This document shows positions 26,197-34,141 of a DNA stretch of 64,000 nucleotides, piece after piece (position 1 is the first letter of the stretch; each line of letters begins with the position of its first letter). Below the pieces are notes generated by a model. It saw only the letters and a list, made by a program, of their open reading frames with translations, was not told the DNA's origin and searched no databases. The position numbers and the translations under genes were made by a program. The stretch is taken from NCBI RefSeq assembly GCF_006386545.1, contig NZ_SWAR01000006.1:145485-209484 (forward strand). The letters are read 5' to 3'. The stretch comes from Methylibium rhizosphaerae. Its GTDB lineage: Bacteria > Pseudomonadota > Gammaproteobacteria > Burkholderiales > Burkholderiaceae_C.

Positions 26197-26871
26197 TCAG
26201 CCACCGGCGCCCACCGGAAGGCGATGCGCCAGCACGAACGGCTCGCCGGCAGCCGGCTCGACGAACACGCACAGCGCATCGCAGGCAGGCGGGGTGCCGA
26301 GCGCCGGTGCGAAGTGCGCCCGGGCACGCTGCACCAGCGTCTGCCGCTGCCCATCGTCTGCCAGCGTGTCGGTCAGCGTCATGTGAAAGCGCCATTGCGA
26401 CAGCACATGGGCATAGCCCCAGCGCGCCAGCAGCGCGCGCTGTTCATCGCTCATCGGCTGGCTTTCACGCCGGGCGATCTCTGCGGCGGCGGGCGGGGCG
26501 CGAAACGGGTCGAGCTGCTGCACGCAATCGTCGGCCAGGCACTGCAGCGGATGTGTGGGGTCGAGCGGCTGCACCGGCCGCAACGCCACGAAACCGGCCA
26601 GCGTGTCCACCTGGAGCGCGGGCAGGGTGAAAGGCCGGCGCCGCTGCGCCAGGGCGCGTGCCGCCTGCAGCAGGTCGGCCTCCCGGTATGGCGGCTTGAG
26701 CCGCATCGGCGGCTTCAGCGTGGCATGGAAGCCGTAGCGCCAGGGGTCCCGGGCGAAGGCGGGGGCACGGCCGAACGCCCGGCCGGCGCCCGGGTCGCGA
26801 CCGAGCCATTCGCAGCCGGCCTGCCAGAGCGGGTGGTCTTCCGGCGGGGCGTAGTAGAGGGCGAACCTCAT
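26197..26871 (-). CDS. DUF1045 phosphonate-metabolism protein, 2H phosphoesterase-like
   Basis: A 224-residue protein of the DUF1045 family found in C-P lyase operons. It begins RFALYYAPPEDHPLW and ends with FVLAHRLPV. Two HxT motifs are visible, HAT at residues 49-51 (YGFHATLKPP) and HMT at 163-165 (WRFHMTLTDTL), the spacing and context of the 2H phosphoesterase superfamily. I see no phnP in this window, so this protein could open the cyclic ribose phosphate intermediate instead. Its ATG overlaps the phnF stop (ATGA). Confidence 0.85.
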   Translation of the reverse strand: MRFALYYAPPEDHPLWQAGCEWLGRDPGAGRAFGRAPAFARDPWRYGFHATLKPPMRLKPPYREADLLQAARALAQRRRPFTLPALQVDTLAGFVALRPVQPLDPTHPLQCLADDCVQQLDPFRAPPAAAEIARRESQPMSDEQRALLARWGYAHVLSQWRFHMTLTDTLADDGQRQTLVQRARAHFAPALGTPPACDALCVFVEPAAGEPFVLAHRLPVGAGG

Positions 26872-27893
26872 GCGGCTTCCGGCTCCACCGTGAGCTGCAC
26901 CGCGTCGGCTGCGAACAGCGTGATGCCGGCCTCGACCGGCGTGCCGTCGAGGTCGGCGTTGGTGTAGCTCACCACCAGCACCGGCTGGGTGACCGGCCGG
27001 GCCAGCGCGTCGGCCTCGGCCGCGGTCGGCAGGCGGCACGAGATGCTGCTGCGCACGCGGGTGTAGTCGGCCAGGCCCAGGCGCCTGAGCGCGGCGGTGA
27101 TGGAGCCCTCCGCCTCGAAAGCGGCCGCGATGCCGGCCAGCCGCGGGCACGGGTACGCGCAGGTGCTGATGCCGATGGGCCGCCCACGCACCGAGGCGCG
27201 CGTGTAGATGATCTCCACCTGGCTGCGCGCCCCCACCTTCAGCGCCTGGGCCCAGTCGCCGGCCTCGGCGGTTTCGTGGCCCAGCAGCTCCCGCTTCGCC
27301 CGTTCGCCGGCCTCGGCCAGGTTTTCGGAAAGCCGGGTGCGGCGTTGCAGCGCGTAGTCGAGCACCAGCTCGCGCACATAGGTGCCGCTGCCGTGCAGCA
27401 CCTTCACGAAACCTTCGCGGGCCAGGGCCTGCACCGCCTGGCGCAGCGTGTGGCGGTTCACGCCGAAGCGTTGCGCCAGCAGCGTCTCGTTGGGCAGGCG
27501 CTCGCCAGGGGCGATGCGGCCGGCCGAGATGTCCTCGCGCAGTTGGGCGGCAATCGCTTCCCAGATTGACGACACCCCGCCCGCCGGGTACGGCGAGCGA
27601 CCCTCCGAGAGGGTCGGGCCTTGCTTGGGGCGGCCCGGCGCGGCGGCCCGGGGGGATGACGACACCCCGCTCGCCGCGTACGGCGAGCGACCCTCCGAGA
27701 GGGTCGGGCCTTGCTTGGGACGGCCCTGCGCGGCGGCCGGGGGGGATGACGACACCCCGCCCGCCGCAGGCGTCGGGCGACCCTCCGAGAGGGTGGGGCC
27801 TTGCTTGGGGCGGCCCTGCGCGGCGGCCCGGGGGGATCGAGTTGCGGCTTTCAATGGATGACCTTCTGCATGAGTCAAGAAATTGTCACGCAC
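26868..27893 (-). CDS. phnF: GntR/UTRA phosphonate regulator PhnF with repeat-expanded N-terminus
   Basis: GntR-family repressor. The winged helix is WEAIAAQLREDISAGRIAPGERLPNETLLAQRFGVNRHTLRQAVQALAREGFVKVLHGSGTYV, followed by a UTRA ligand domain to the end. From the GTG at 27893 the product is 341 residues, about 100 more than usual. The excess is three in-frame 30-residue repeats (SSPRAAAQGRPKQGPTLSEG type) encoded by 90-bp DNA repeats. A GTG at 27575 would give a normal 235-residue protein. It probably binds the palindrome at 27920-27933, which overlaps its own promoter, and the copy at 7395. Confidence 0.88.
   Translation of the reverse strand: MRDNFLTHAEGHPLKAATRSPRAAAQGRPKQGPTLSEGRPTPAAGGVSSSPPAAAQGRPKQGPTLSEGRSPYAASGVSSSPRAAAPGRPKQGPTLSEGRSPYPAGGVSSIWEAIAAQLREDISAGRIAPGERLPNETLLAQRFGVNRHTLRQAVQALAREGFVKVLHGSGTYVRELVLDYALQRRTRLSENLAEAGERAKRELLGHETAEAGDWAQALKVGARSQVEIIYTRASVRGRPIGISTCAYPCPRLAGIAAAFEAEGSITAALRRLGLADYTRVRSSISCRLPTAAEADALARPVTQPVLVVSYTNADLDGTPVEAGITLFAADAVQLTVEPEAA
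27567..27836. repeat. three tandem 90-bp repeats inside phnF
   Basis: Units start at 27567, 27657 and 27747, each exactly 90 bp and nearly identical. Each carries an inverted repeat, CGACCCTC-CGA-GAGGGTCG (imperfect in the third), plus conserved blocks CCTTGCTTGG and CGGCCC. Since 90 is a multiple of three the phnF frame stays open through all copies. A diverged single copy lies at 7468-7550. The stem-loop and dispersed occurrence suggest a REP-like or mobile intergenic element. Confidence 0.92.
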
Positions 27894-27911
27894 CGTCCGG
27901 ATACTTGCGGC

Positions 27912-27940
27912 ATCATAGAGTCATCTAGATGACATTGCGA
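27912..27940 (-). promoter_or_regulatory. phnF promoter with internal operator
   Basis: On the minus strand TATGAT (27917-27912) is a good -10 element. The 17 bases upstream of it contain the palindrome at 27920-27933, and the weak -35 would be TCGCAA (27940-27935). PhnF bound at the palindrome would block its own transcription. On the plus strand TTGCGG (27904) and TAGATG (27926) could drive phnG, with a start so close to the phnG ATG that the transcript may be leaderless. Confidence 0.5.
27920..27933. promoter_or_regulatory. putative PhnF operator in the phnF-phnG divergent region
   Basis: GTCATCTAGATGAC is a perfect 14-bp palindrome, sharing 13 of 14 bases with the site upstream of phnC (7395-7408). 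It lies only 6 bp before the phnG start, between divergent genes, the standard place for a GntR-family operator. Confidence 0.8.
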
Positions 27941-28410
27941 TGACCCAGAACACCGAAGACACCTCGGCACAACGCCGCCGTTGGCTGGCCGTGCTGGCCC
28001 ACGCGCCGCGGCAGGCGCTGGCGCACCATGCGCCGCCGGTGCTGGCCGACCACCGATTCGAATGGCTGCGACGGCCGGAGGTCGGGCTCGCCATGGTGCG
28101 CGCGCGCATCGGCAATGCCGGTGACCGGTTCAACCTCGGCGAGGCCACGGTCACACGCTGCGCGGCGCGCATCGAACTCGGCGGCGCCGTCGCCGTGGGC
28201 GTCGGCTACCTGCTCGGGCGCGACGTGCAACGCGCCGAATGGGTCGCCGGGCTCGATGCGCTGCTGCAGCTGCCGTCGCAGCAGGCGCTGCTGCTGCAGA
28301 CCGTGATCGCACCGCTGGCCGAAGCCGCCGCCGAGACGCGGCGCCGCCGTGAGCTGCGCACCGCCGCCAGCCGCGTGCGGTTCTACACCTTGCAGACGGA
28401 GGCAGCGTGA
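27940..28410 (+). CDS. phnG: C-P lyase core complex subunit PhnG
   Basis: A 156-residue PhnG. Family features: RRRWLAVLAHAPRQAL, GLAMVRARIGNAGDRFNLGEATVTRCAARI, and GVGYLLGRDVQRAEWVAGLDALLQ. PhnG, H, I and J form the core complex; with PhnI it displaces adenine from ATP to attach the phosphonate to ribose. It is the first gene of the plus-strand operon, and the stop overlaps the phnH start. No Shine-Dalgarno sequence is visible before the ATG. Confidence 0.95.
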   Translation: MTQNTEDTSAQRRRWLAVLAHAPRQALAHHAPPVLADHRFEWLRRPEVGLAMVRARIGNAGDRFNLGEATVTRCAARIELGGAVAVGVGYLLGRDVQRAEWVAGLDALLQLPSQQALLLQTVIAPLAEAAAETRRRRELRTAASRVRFYTLQTEAA

Positions 28411-29072
28411 CGACCGACATGGCGGCCGCCGGCACGGTGGACCTGGCTCGCATCCCCACCGGCTTCGCCGACCCGGTGCACGATGCGCAGGCCGTGTTCC
28501 GCGTCGTGCTCGAAGCGCTCAGCCGGCCCGGGCGGGTGCAGGCGCTGCCGGGCCCCGTGCATCAGCCGCTGGGCCGCCCCGCCGCGTTGAAGCCGGCGCT
28601 CGCGGCGGCCTTGCTGGCGCTGCTGGATGCGCAGACCAGCCTGTGGCTGAGCCCCGCGCTGGCCGCCGGCGGCGAGGTGCAGGCCTGGCTGCGTTTCCAC
28701 ACCGGCACCCGCTTCGCCGACCGCCCCGAAGCGGCCGACTTCGCCGCGGCGTGTGCCGACGAGGTGGACGCGGGACTGCTGCGCCGACTGCCGGCCGGCA
28801 GCGACGAAGCGCCCCACACCAGCGCCACGCTGCTTGTCGAGGTGGCTTCGCTGCAGGCGTCCGGCGGGCCGTCGCCATGCCTGCGCCTGAGCGGCCCGGG
28901 CATCGAGCACGAACACCGGCTGTCGGCCGGCGGGCTGCCGCACGGCTTCTGGCGCGAGCGCATCGAGCAGCAGCAGGACTTCCCCTGCGGCGTGGACCTG
29001 CTGCTGTGCCACGACACGCGCGTGGCCGGGCTGCCGCGCTCCACCGCGGTTTTCCTGCTGCCGGAGGGCTGA
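28407..29072 (+). CDS. phnH: C-P lyase core complex subunit PhnH
   Basis: A 221-residue PhnH. Features are GFADPVHDAQAVFRVVLEALSRPGRVQALPG near the start, WLRFHTGTRFADRPEAADFAA, and FWRERIEQQQDFPCGVDLLLC near the end, all typical of the family. It is a PLP-fold-related structural subunit of the PhnGHIJ complex without the catalytic lysine. A GTG at 28407 overlaps the phnG stop by 4 bp. Confidence 0.95.
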   Translation: MTTDMAAAGTVDLARIPTGFADPVHDAQAVFRVVLEALSRPGRVQALPGPVHQPLGRPAALKPALAAALLALLDAQTSLWLSPALAAGGEVQAWLRFHTGTRFADRPEAADFAAACADEVDAGLLRRLPAGSDEAPHTSATLLVEVASLQASGGPSPCLRLSGPGIEHEHRLSAGGLPHGFWRERIEQQQDFPCGVDLLLCHDTRVAGLPRSTAVFLLPEG

Positions 29073-29075
29073 TCC

Positions 29076-30167
29076 ATGTACGTGGCCGTCAAGGGAGGTG
29101 AAGCCGCGATCGCCGCATCGCTGCGCCTGCTCGACGAGGCGCGGCGCGGCGACCCGGCCGTGCGCGAGCTCGAGGTGGCGCAGGTCCGCGAGCAGCTCGG
29201 CCTGCTGGTCGACCGGGTGATGGCCGAGGGCTCGCTCTACGACCCCGAACTCGCGGCGCTGGCGCTGAAGCAGGCGCGCGGCGACGCCATCGAGGCGACC
29301 TTCCTGCTGCGGGCCTACCGCACCACGCTGCCGCGGCTTTGCTACAGCGAACCGGTGGACACCGACCGCATGCAGGTGCAGCGGCGCGTGTCGGCCATCT
29401 TCAAGGACCTGCCGGGCGGCCAGCTGCTGGGCGCCACCTTCGACTACACCCAGCGGCTGCTCGACTTCGGCTTGCTCGACAGCGGCGAGGCTGTCCGCCA
29501 TGAAGAAGCCGCGCCGGCGCTCGAGCCGGCCGGCGTGCCGCCGGCATTGCAGCGGCTGGTGCAGGAAGGGCTGGTCGAGCCGGCCGTGCCGAGCCAGGGC
29601 GACCCGGAGCCGGCCGACATCACGCGTGAACCGCCGGTCTATCCGATGGACCGCGCCGCGCGCCTGCAGATGCTGGCGCGCGCCGACGAGGGCTGGGTGC
29701 TCGGCCTGGGCTATTCGTCGCAGCGCGGCTATGCCAGCACGCACCCGTTCGCCGGCGAGATACGCGCGGGCCTGGTGCCGCTGGAACTGGTGCCCGACGA
29801 GCTGGGCTTCGCCATCGAGGTGGGGGAGATCGAGCTCACCGAATGCCAGATGGTCAACCAGTTCGTGGGCAGCGCCACCGCGCCGGCGCAGTTCACACGA
29901 GGCTACGGCCTGGTGTTCGGCGAGGGCGAGCGCAAGGCGATGGCGATGTCGCTGGTCGACCGGGTGCTGCGGGCCGGCGAGTTCGGCGAAGAGATCACCA
30001 GCCCCGCGCAGCAGCAGGAATTCGCCCTGCCGCACGGCGACAACGTCGAGGCCTCGGGTTTCGTGCAGCACCTGAAGCTGCCGCACTACGTGACCTTCGA
30101 ATCGGAGCTGCAGATGGTTCGCGCGCTGCGCAGCGCGGCCGGCCGCGCAGAGGAGGAGGCCGCATGA
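29076..30167 (+). CDS. phnI: C-P lyase core complex subunit PhnI
   Basis: A 363-residue PhnI starting MYVAVKGGEAAIAASLRLLDEARRGD, the usual N-terminus. It is the nucleosidase-like subunit that, with PhnG and PhnH, makes alpha-D-ribose 1-methylphosphonate 5-triphosphate. The segment LGYSSQRGYASTHPFAGEIRAG is strongly conserved in the family. It lies 3 bp after phnH, and its stop overlaps phnJ. Confidence 0.96.
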   Translation: MYVAVKGGEAAIAASLRLLDEARRGDPAVRELEVAQVREQLGLLVDRVMAEGSLYDPELAALALKQARGDAIEATFLLRAYRTTLPRLCYSEPVDTDRMQVQRRVSAIFKDLPGGQLLGATFDYTQRLLDFGLLDSGEAVRHEEAAPALEPAGVPPALQRLVQEGLVEPAVPSQGDPEPADITREPPVYPMDRAARLQMLARADEGWVLGLGYSSQRGYASTHPFAGEIRAGLVPLELVPDELGFAIEVGEIELTECQMVNQFVGSATAPAQFTRGYGLVFGEGERKAMAMSLVDRVLRAGEFGEEITSPAQQQEFALPHGDNVEASGFVQHLKLPHYVTFESELQMVRALRSAAGRAEEEAA

Positions 30168-31003
30168 AGACCGACGGCTACAACTTCGGGTACCTGGACG
30201 AGCGCACGAAGCGCATGATCCGCCGCGCACTGCTCAAAGCCGTGGCGGTGCCGGGCAACCAGGTGCCCTTCGGCTCGCGCGAGATGCCGCTGGCCTACGG
30301 CTGGGGCACCGGCGGCATCCAGGTCACCGCCGCGGTGATCGGCCCGCAGGACGTGCTCAAGGTCATCGACCAGGGCTCGGACGACACCACCAATGCGGTG
30401 AACATCCGCCGCTTCTTCGCACGCGTCACCGGCGTGGCCACCACCGAGCGCACCCGCGAAGCCACCATCATCCAGACGCGCCACCGCATCCCCGAGGCGC
30501 CGCTGTCCGAGGCGCAGGTGCTGGTGTACCAGGTGCCGCAGCCGGAGCCGCTCTACAAGCTGGAGCCGCGGCGCACCGAAGCCACCCGGCTGCATGCCTA
30601 CCAGGAATACGGCCTCATGAACGTGAAGCTCTACGAAGACCTGGCGCACTGGGGCCGCATCGACAGCACCTACGACCACCCGGTGCTGGTGAATGGCCGC
30701 TACGTGATGGCGCCTTCGCCCATCCCGAGTTTCGACAACCCCAGGATGCACCGCATGCCGGCCCTGCAGCTGTTCGGTGCCGGACGCGAGAAGAGGCTGT
30801 ACGCGGTGCCGCCGTACACCGACGTGAAGAGCCTCGACTTCGACGACCATCCGTTCCGCGTCGAGCTGCAGGGCCATGCCTGTGCGCTGTGCGGCAGCAC
30901 CGACACCTGGCTCGACGAGGTGCCGCAGGACGGCGGGGCACCGCTGTGGACCTGCTCCGACACCGACTTCTGCCGGGAGCGGCGCGAGGAGCGCGGACTG
31001 TGA
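30164..31003 (+). CDS. phnJ: alpha-D-ribose 1-methylphosphonate 5-phosphate C-P lyase PhnJ
   Basis: A 279-residue radical SAM-type enzyme that breaks the carbon-phosphorus bond. It starts MKTDGYNFGYLDERTKRMIRRALLKAVAVPG. The cysteines near the C-terminus are spaced C240-x2-C243-x20-C264-x5-C270. The E. coli protein has 21 residues in the second gap, so this enzyme is one shorter there. The first three hold the 4Fe-4S cluster, and the fourth is the thiyl radical cysteine in the proposed mechanism. Its start overlaps phnI (ATGA) and its stop overlaps the acetyltransferase gene. Confidence 0.96.
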   Translation: MKTDGYNFGYLDERTKRMIRRALLKAVAVPGNQVPFGSREMPLAYGWGTGGIQVTAAVIGPQDVLKVIDQGSDDTTNAVNIRRFFARVTGVATTERTREATIIQTRHRIPEAPLSEAQVLVYQVPQPEPLYKLEPRRTEATRLHAYQEYGLMNVKLYEDLAHWGRIDSTYDHPVLVNGRYVMAPSPIPSFDNPRMHRMPALQLFGAGREKRLYAVPPYTDVKSLDFDDHPFRVELQGHACALCGSTDTWLDEVPQDGGAPLWTCSDTDFCRERREERGL

Positions 31004-31461
31004 GCGTCTCGATTCGCCTGGCCACGCGTGACGACGTGCCGGCCGTGCTGTGCCTGTATGCCGCCTGCGGAATCGATCCACCCGCCGACGCACAGCAGGT
31101 GGCGGCCGCGTCCTTGCACTGGGACCGGCTGGCGGCAGCCGGGGCACGGGTGTTCCTGGCCGAGCACGAGGGGCAGGTGCTGGGCACCCTCACGCTGTAC
31201 GTCCTGCCGCTGCTGGCACACGGGCTGGCGCCCGAGGCGCTGGTCGAGGACGTGGCGGTGGATGCCGCCGCGCAGGGGCAAGGCGTGGGCCGCGCGCTGA
31301 TGCATCACGCCATGGGCGTCGCACGCGGACACGGCTGCTACAAGCTCGCGCTCAGCTCGAACATCCGGCGCGAGGCGGCCCATGCCTTCTACGACAGCCT
31401 GGGCTTCGAGCGTCACGGCATCAGCTTCGTCGTCCCTCTTCAGCAGGAGCCGCTGCAATGA
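31000..31461 (+). CDS. phnO: GNAT acetyltransferase, PhnO-like
   Basis: A 153-residue GNAT protein. It has SIRLATRDDVPAVLCLY at the start, the acetyl-CoA loop VAVDAAAQGQGVGRALMHHAM (Q/RxxGxG/A type) and AHAFYDSLGFERHG at the end. In E. coli PhnO acetylates aminoalkylphosphonates before C-P cleavage. A GTG at 31000 overlaps phnJ, and its stop overlaps phnK. Position between phnJ and phnK strongly supports a phosphonate substrate, though exact specificity is not shown. Confidence 0.82.
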   Translation: MSVSIRLATRDDVPAVLCLYAACGIDPPADAQQVAAASLHWDRLAAAGARVFLAEHEGQVLGTLTLYVLPLLAHGLAPEALVEDVAVDAAAQGQGVGRALMHHAMGVARGHGCYKLALSSNIRREAAHAFYDSLGFERHGISFVVPLQQEPLQ

Positions 31462-32243
31462 CCGAAGAACTGCTGCGCGTCGACGGGCTCTGCCACCGTT
31501 TTGCGTCCAGCGCCGAGGCACGCTGGGCCGTGCAGGAGGCCAGCCTCGTGCTGCATGCGGGCGAAGTGCTCGCCATCGTCGGCGAGTCGGGCTCGGGCAA
31601 GAGCACGCTGCTCAACTGCATTGCCGGCCGGCTGGCGCCCGCGCAGGGCCAGGTGCGCTACCGCACGGCAGATCAACGCTGGGTCGACGTGCATGCGCTG
31701 CCCGAGCGCGAGCGCCGGCGGCTAGCGCGCACCGAATGGGGCTTCGTCGAGCAGCAGGCGGCCGAGGGGCTGCGCATGAACGTGAGCGCCGGTGCCAACG
31801 TCGGCGAGCGGCTCATGGCGCTGGGCCAGCGCCACTACGGCAGCCTGCGCGACACCGCCCGCGAATGGATGGAGCGCGTCGAACTCGAGGCGGACCGGGT
31901 CGACGACAGCCCGCGCGCCTTCTCGGGCGGCATGCGGCAGCGCCTGCAGATCGCCCGCAACCTCGTCACCCGGCCTCGGCTGGTGCTGATGGACGAGCCG
32001 ACCTCCGGGCTCGACGTGTCGGTGCAGGCAAAGCTGCTCGACCTGATCCGCCTGCTGGTGGCGCGGCTGCGCCTGTCGGCGCTGGTGGTGACCCACGACC
32101 TCGGCGTGGCGCGCCTGCTGGCGCATCGCACGCTGGTCATGCAGCGCGGCCGCATCGTCGAGCAGGGGCTGACCGACCGGGTGCTGGACGACCCGCAGCA
32201 TCCCTACACGCAACTGCTCGTCGCTTCGGTGGTGGCGCCATGA
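31458..32243 (+). CDS. phnK: C-P lyase ABC-type ATPase PhnK
   Basis: A 261-residue ABC ATPase resembling oligopeptide ABC ATPases, as PhnK does. Walker A is GESGSGKST, the signature FSGGMRQR, Walker B LVLMDEP and the switch His is in VVTHDLGVA. PhnK docks on the PhnGHIJ core in E. coli rather than driving transport. The ending QHPYTQLLVASV is typical. ATG at 31458 overlaps phnO; the stop overlaps phnL. Confidence 0.95.
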   Translation: MTEELLRVDGLCHRFASSAEARWAVQEASLVLHAGEVLAIVGESGSGKSTLLNCIAGRLAPAQGQVRYRTADQRWVDVHALPERERRRLARTEWGFVEQQAAEGLRMNVSAGANVGERLMALGQRHYGSLRDTAREWMERVELEADRVDDSPRAFSGGMRQRLQIARNLVTRPRLVLMDEPTSGLDVSVQAKLLDLIRLLVARLRLSALVVTHDLGVARLLAHRTLVMQRGRIVEQGLTDRVLDDPQHPYTQLLVASVVAP

Positions 32244-32980
32244 GGGTGCTTCAGGTGCGCAACCTGCGCAAGACCTTCAGGCTGCACCTGCGCGGGGGCC
32301 TCGAGCTGCCGGTGCTGAAAAACGTGTCACTCGATGTGAACGCGGGGGAGTGCGTGGCGCTGACCGGCCCCTCGGGGCAAGGAAAATCCACGCTCATGAA
32401 ATGCCTGCACGGCAGCTATGGCGTGGACGGCGGCGAGGTGCTGCTGCACCGCGCCGACGGTTCGGTGCTCGACCTCGCGCAGGCCGCGCCGCAGCAGATG
32501 CTGCAGCTGCGCCGCCGCGAGCTCGCCTACGTGAGCCAGTTCCTGCGCGTGGTGCCGCGGGTGCCGGCGCTCGACGTGGTGGCCGAACGCATGCTCGAAG
32601 CCGACGAGGCAGTGGCCCGGCAGCGCAGCGAGGCCGGGCATGCCGAGGCGCTGGCCGCGGCGCGTGAACAGGTTCGCGAATTGTTCAGGCGGCTGAACCT
32701 ACCCCCCGGTTTGTGGGAGCTCCCCCCAGCCACGTTCTCCGGCGGCGAGCAGCAACGTGTCAACATCGCGCGAGGCTTCATCCAGGGCGCCAGGCTGCTG
32801 TTGCTGGACGAACCCACCGCGTCGCTGGACGCGACCAACCGCCGCGTGGTCATCGAGCTCATCGAGGAGGCCAAGGCGCGCGGGACCGCGGTGGTGGGCA
32901 TCTTCCACGACGAGGAAGTGCGCGATGCGGTGGCCACACGCTGCGAAAGCGTGGCGGCCGGCGCCAACCAAGGACAGTGA
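32240..32980 (+). CDS. phnL: C-P lyase ABC-type ATPase PhnL
   Basis: A 246-residue ABC ATPase. Walker A is GPSGQGKST, the PhnL-specific segment YVSQFLRVVPRVPALDVVAE is present, the signature is FSGGEQQR and Walker B LLLLDEP, followed by FHDEEVRD with the switch histidine. It forms a heterodimer with PhnK on the C-P lyase core. ATG at 32240 overlaps phnK by 4 bp; the stop overlaps phnM by 1 bp. Confidence 0.95.
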   Translation: MRVLQVRNLRKTFRLHLRGGLELPVLKNVSLDVNAGECVALTGPSGQGKSTLMKCLHGSYGVDGGEVLLHRADGSVLDLAQAAPQQMLQLRRRELAYVSQFLRVVPRVPALDVVAERMLEADEAVARQRSEAGHAEALAAAREQVRELFRRLNLPPGLWELPPATFSGGEQQRVNIARGFIQGARLLLLDEPTASLDATNRRVVIELIEEAKARGTAVVGIFHDEEVRDAVATRCESVAAGANQGQ

Positions 32981-34134
32981 TGACGATGACGACGAACCGC
33001 GAAACCATCCTCGACAACGCCCGGCTCGTGCTGGCCCACGAGGTGGTGCAAGGCCACGTGGTGCTGCGCGACGGTCGCATCGCGGAAATGGGCCACGGCC
33101 GCACCTCGGTGCCGGGTGCGCACGACCTGCACGGCGACCTGCTGCTGCCCGGCCTGGTGGAGGTGCACACCGACAACCTCGAGCGCCATGTGATGCCCCG
33201 GCCCAAGGTGTTCTTCCCGATCCAGGGCGCGGTGCTGGCGCACGACGCCGAGATCGCCGCGGCCGGCATCACCACGGTGTTCGATTCCATCGGCGTGGGC
33301 GACCCCTACGGCGAAGGCTTTCGCGCGCGCGACCAGAGCGCCCTGCTCGAGGTGCTCGACCGGCTCGAGGCAGCCGGCGCGCTGCGCAGCGAACACTACG
33401 TGCACGTGCGCTGCGAGCTGCCGGCGCCCAATGCGCGCGAGCTGTTCGAGCCGTTTGCGCTGCACCGGCGGCTGCGGCTCATTTCGCTGATGGACCACAC
33501 GCCGGGCCAGCGCCAGTGGAGCGACATCGAGCATGCGCGCATCTACTACACCGGCAAGAAGGGCTGGAGCGACGCGAAGTTCGACGAGGAAGTGCGCATC
33601 GCGCCGCAGCGCCAGCAGCAGTACGCGCAGCCGAACCGGGTCTGGTTCACCGAGTTCGCGCACCGGCATGGCGTGGCGCTGGCCACCCACGACGACACGA
33701 CCATCGAACATGTGGACGAGGCTCGGGCGCTGGGCGCCGGCATGAGTGAATTCCCCACCACCCTGGCGGCGGCGCGCCATGCGCATGCGCACGGCCTGGC
33801 CACGGTGGCCGGTGCGCCGAACGTCGTGCGCGGCGGGTCGCACTCCGGCAACGTCTCCGCGCTCGACCTGGCCCGCGAAGGCGTGCTCGACGCGTTGTCT
33901 TCCGACTACGTGCCGGCGAGCCTGCTGCAGGCAGCCTGGAAGCTGCAGCAGGAGGCCGGCTTCTCGATCAGCGAGGCGGTCAACGTGGTGAGCCGCGCGC
34001 CGGCGCGTGCCTGCGGTCTCGACGACCGGGGCGAGATCGCCGTCGGCCGGCGCGCCGACCTCGTGCGTGCCAGCGAGATCGGCGGCCTGCCGGTGGTGCG
34101 CGAGGTGTACTGCGCCGGCCGCCGCACCGTCTGA
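32980..34134 (+). CDS. phnM: alpha-D-ribose 1-methylphosphonate 5-triphosphate diphosphatase PhnM
   Basis: A 384-residue amidohydrolase-fold enzyme that removes pyrophosphate from the ribose triphosphate intermediate before PhnJ acts. The metal motif is VEVHTDNLERHVMPRP (HxD rather than HxH, as in all PhnM). Further features are SLMDHTPGQRQW, ATHDDTTIEHV and SSDYVPASLLQAA near the C-terminus. The ATG at 32980 shares one base with the phnL stop; a GTG at 32977 is also in frame. Last recognised C-P lyase gene of the operon. Confidence 0.96.
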   Translation: MTMTTNRETILDNARLVLAHEVVQGHVVLRDGRIAEMGHGRTSVPGAHDLHGDLLLPGLVEVHTDNLERHVMPRPKVFFPIQGAVLAHDAEIAAAGITTVFDSIGVGDPYGEGFRARDQSALLEVLDRLEAAGALRSEHYVHVRCELPAPNARELFEPFALHRRLRLISLMDHTPGQRQWSDIEHARIYYTGKKGWSDAKFDEEVRIAPQRQQQYAQPNRVWFTEFAHRHGVALATHDDTTIEHVDEARALGAGMSEFPTTLAAARHAHAHGLATVAGAPNVVRGGSHSGNVSALDLAREGVLDALSSDYVPASLLQAAWKLQQEAGFSISEAVNVVSRAPARACGLDDRGEIAVGRRADLVRASEIGGLPVVREVYCAGRRTV

Positions 34135-34141
34135 GGCCCGC

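Noticed and set aside
27567..27836. 90-bp repeats as a CRISPR array or an IS element
   Set aside because: Copies are contiguous with no unique spacers, carry no transposase and keep the phnF frame open.
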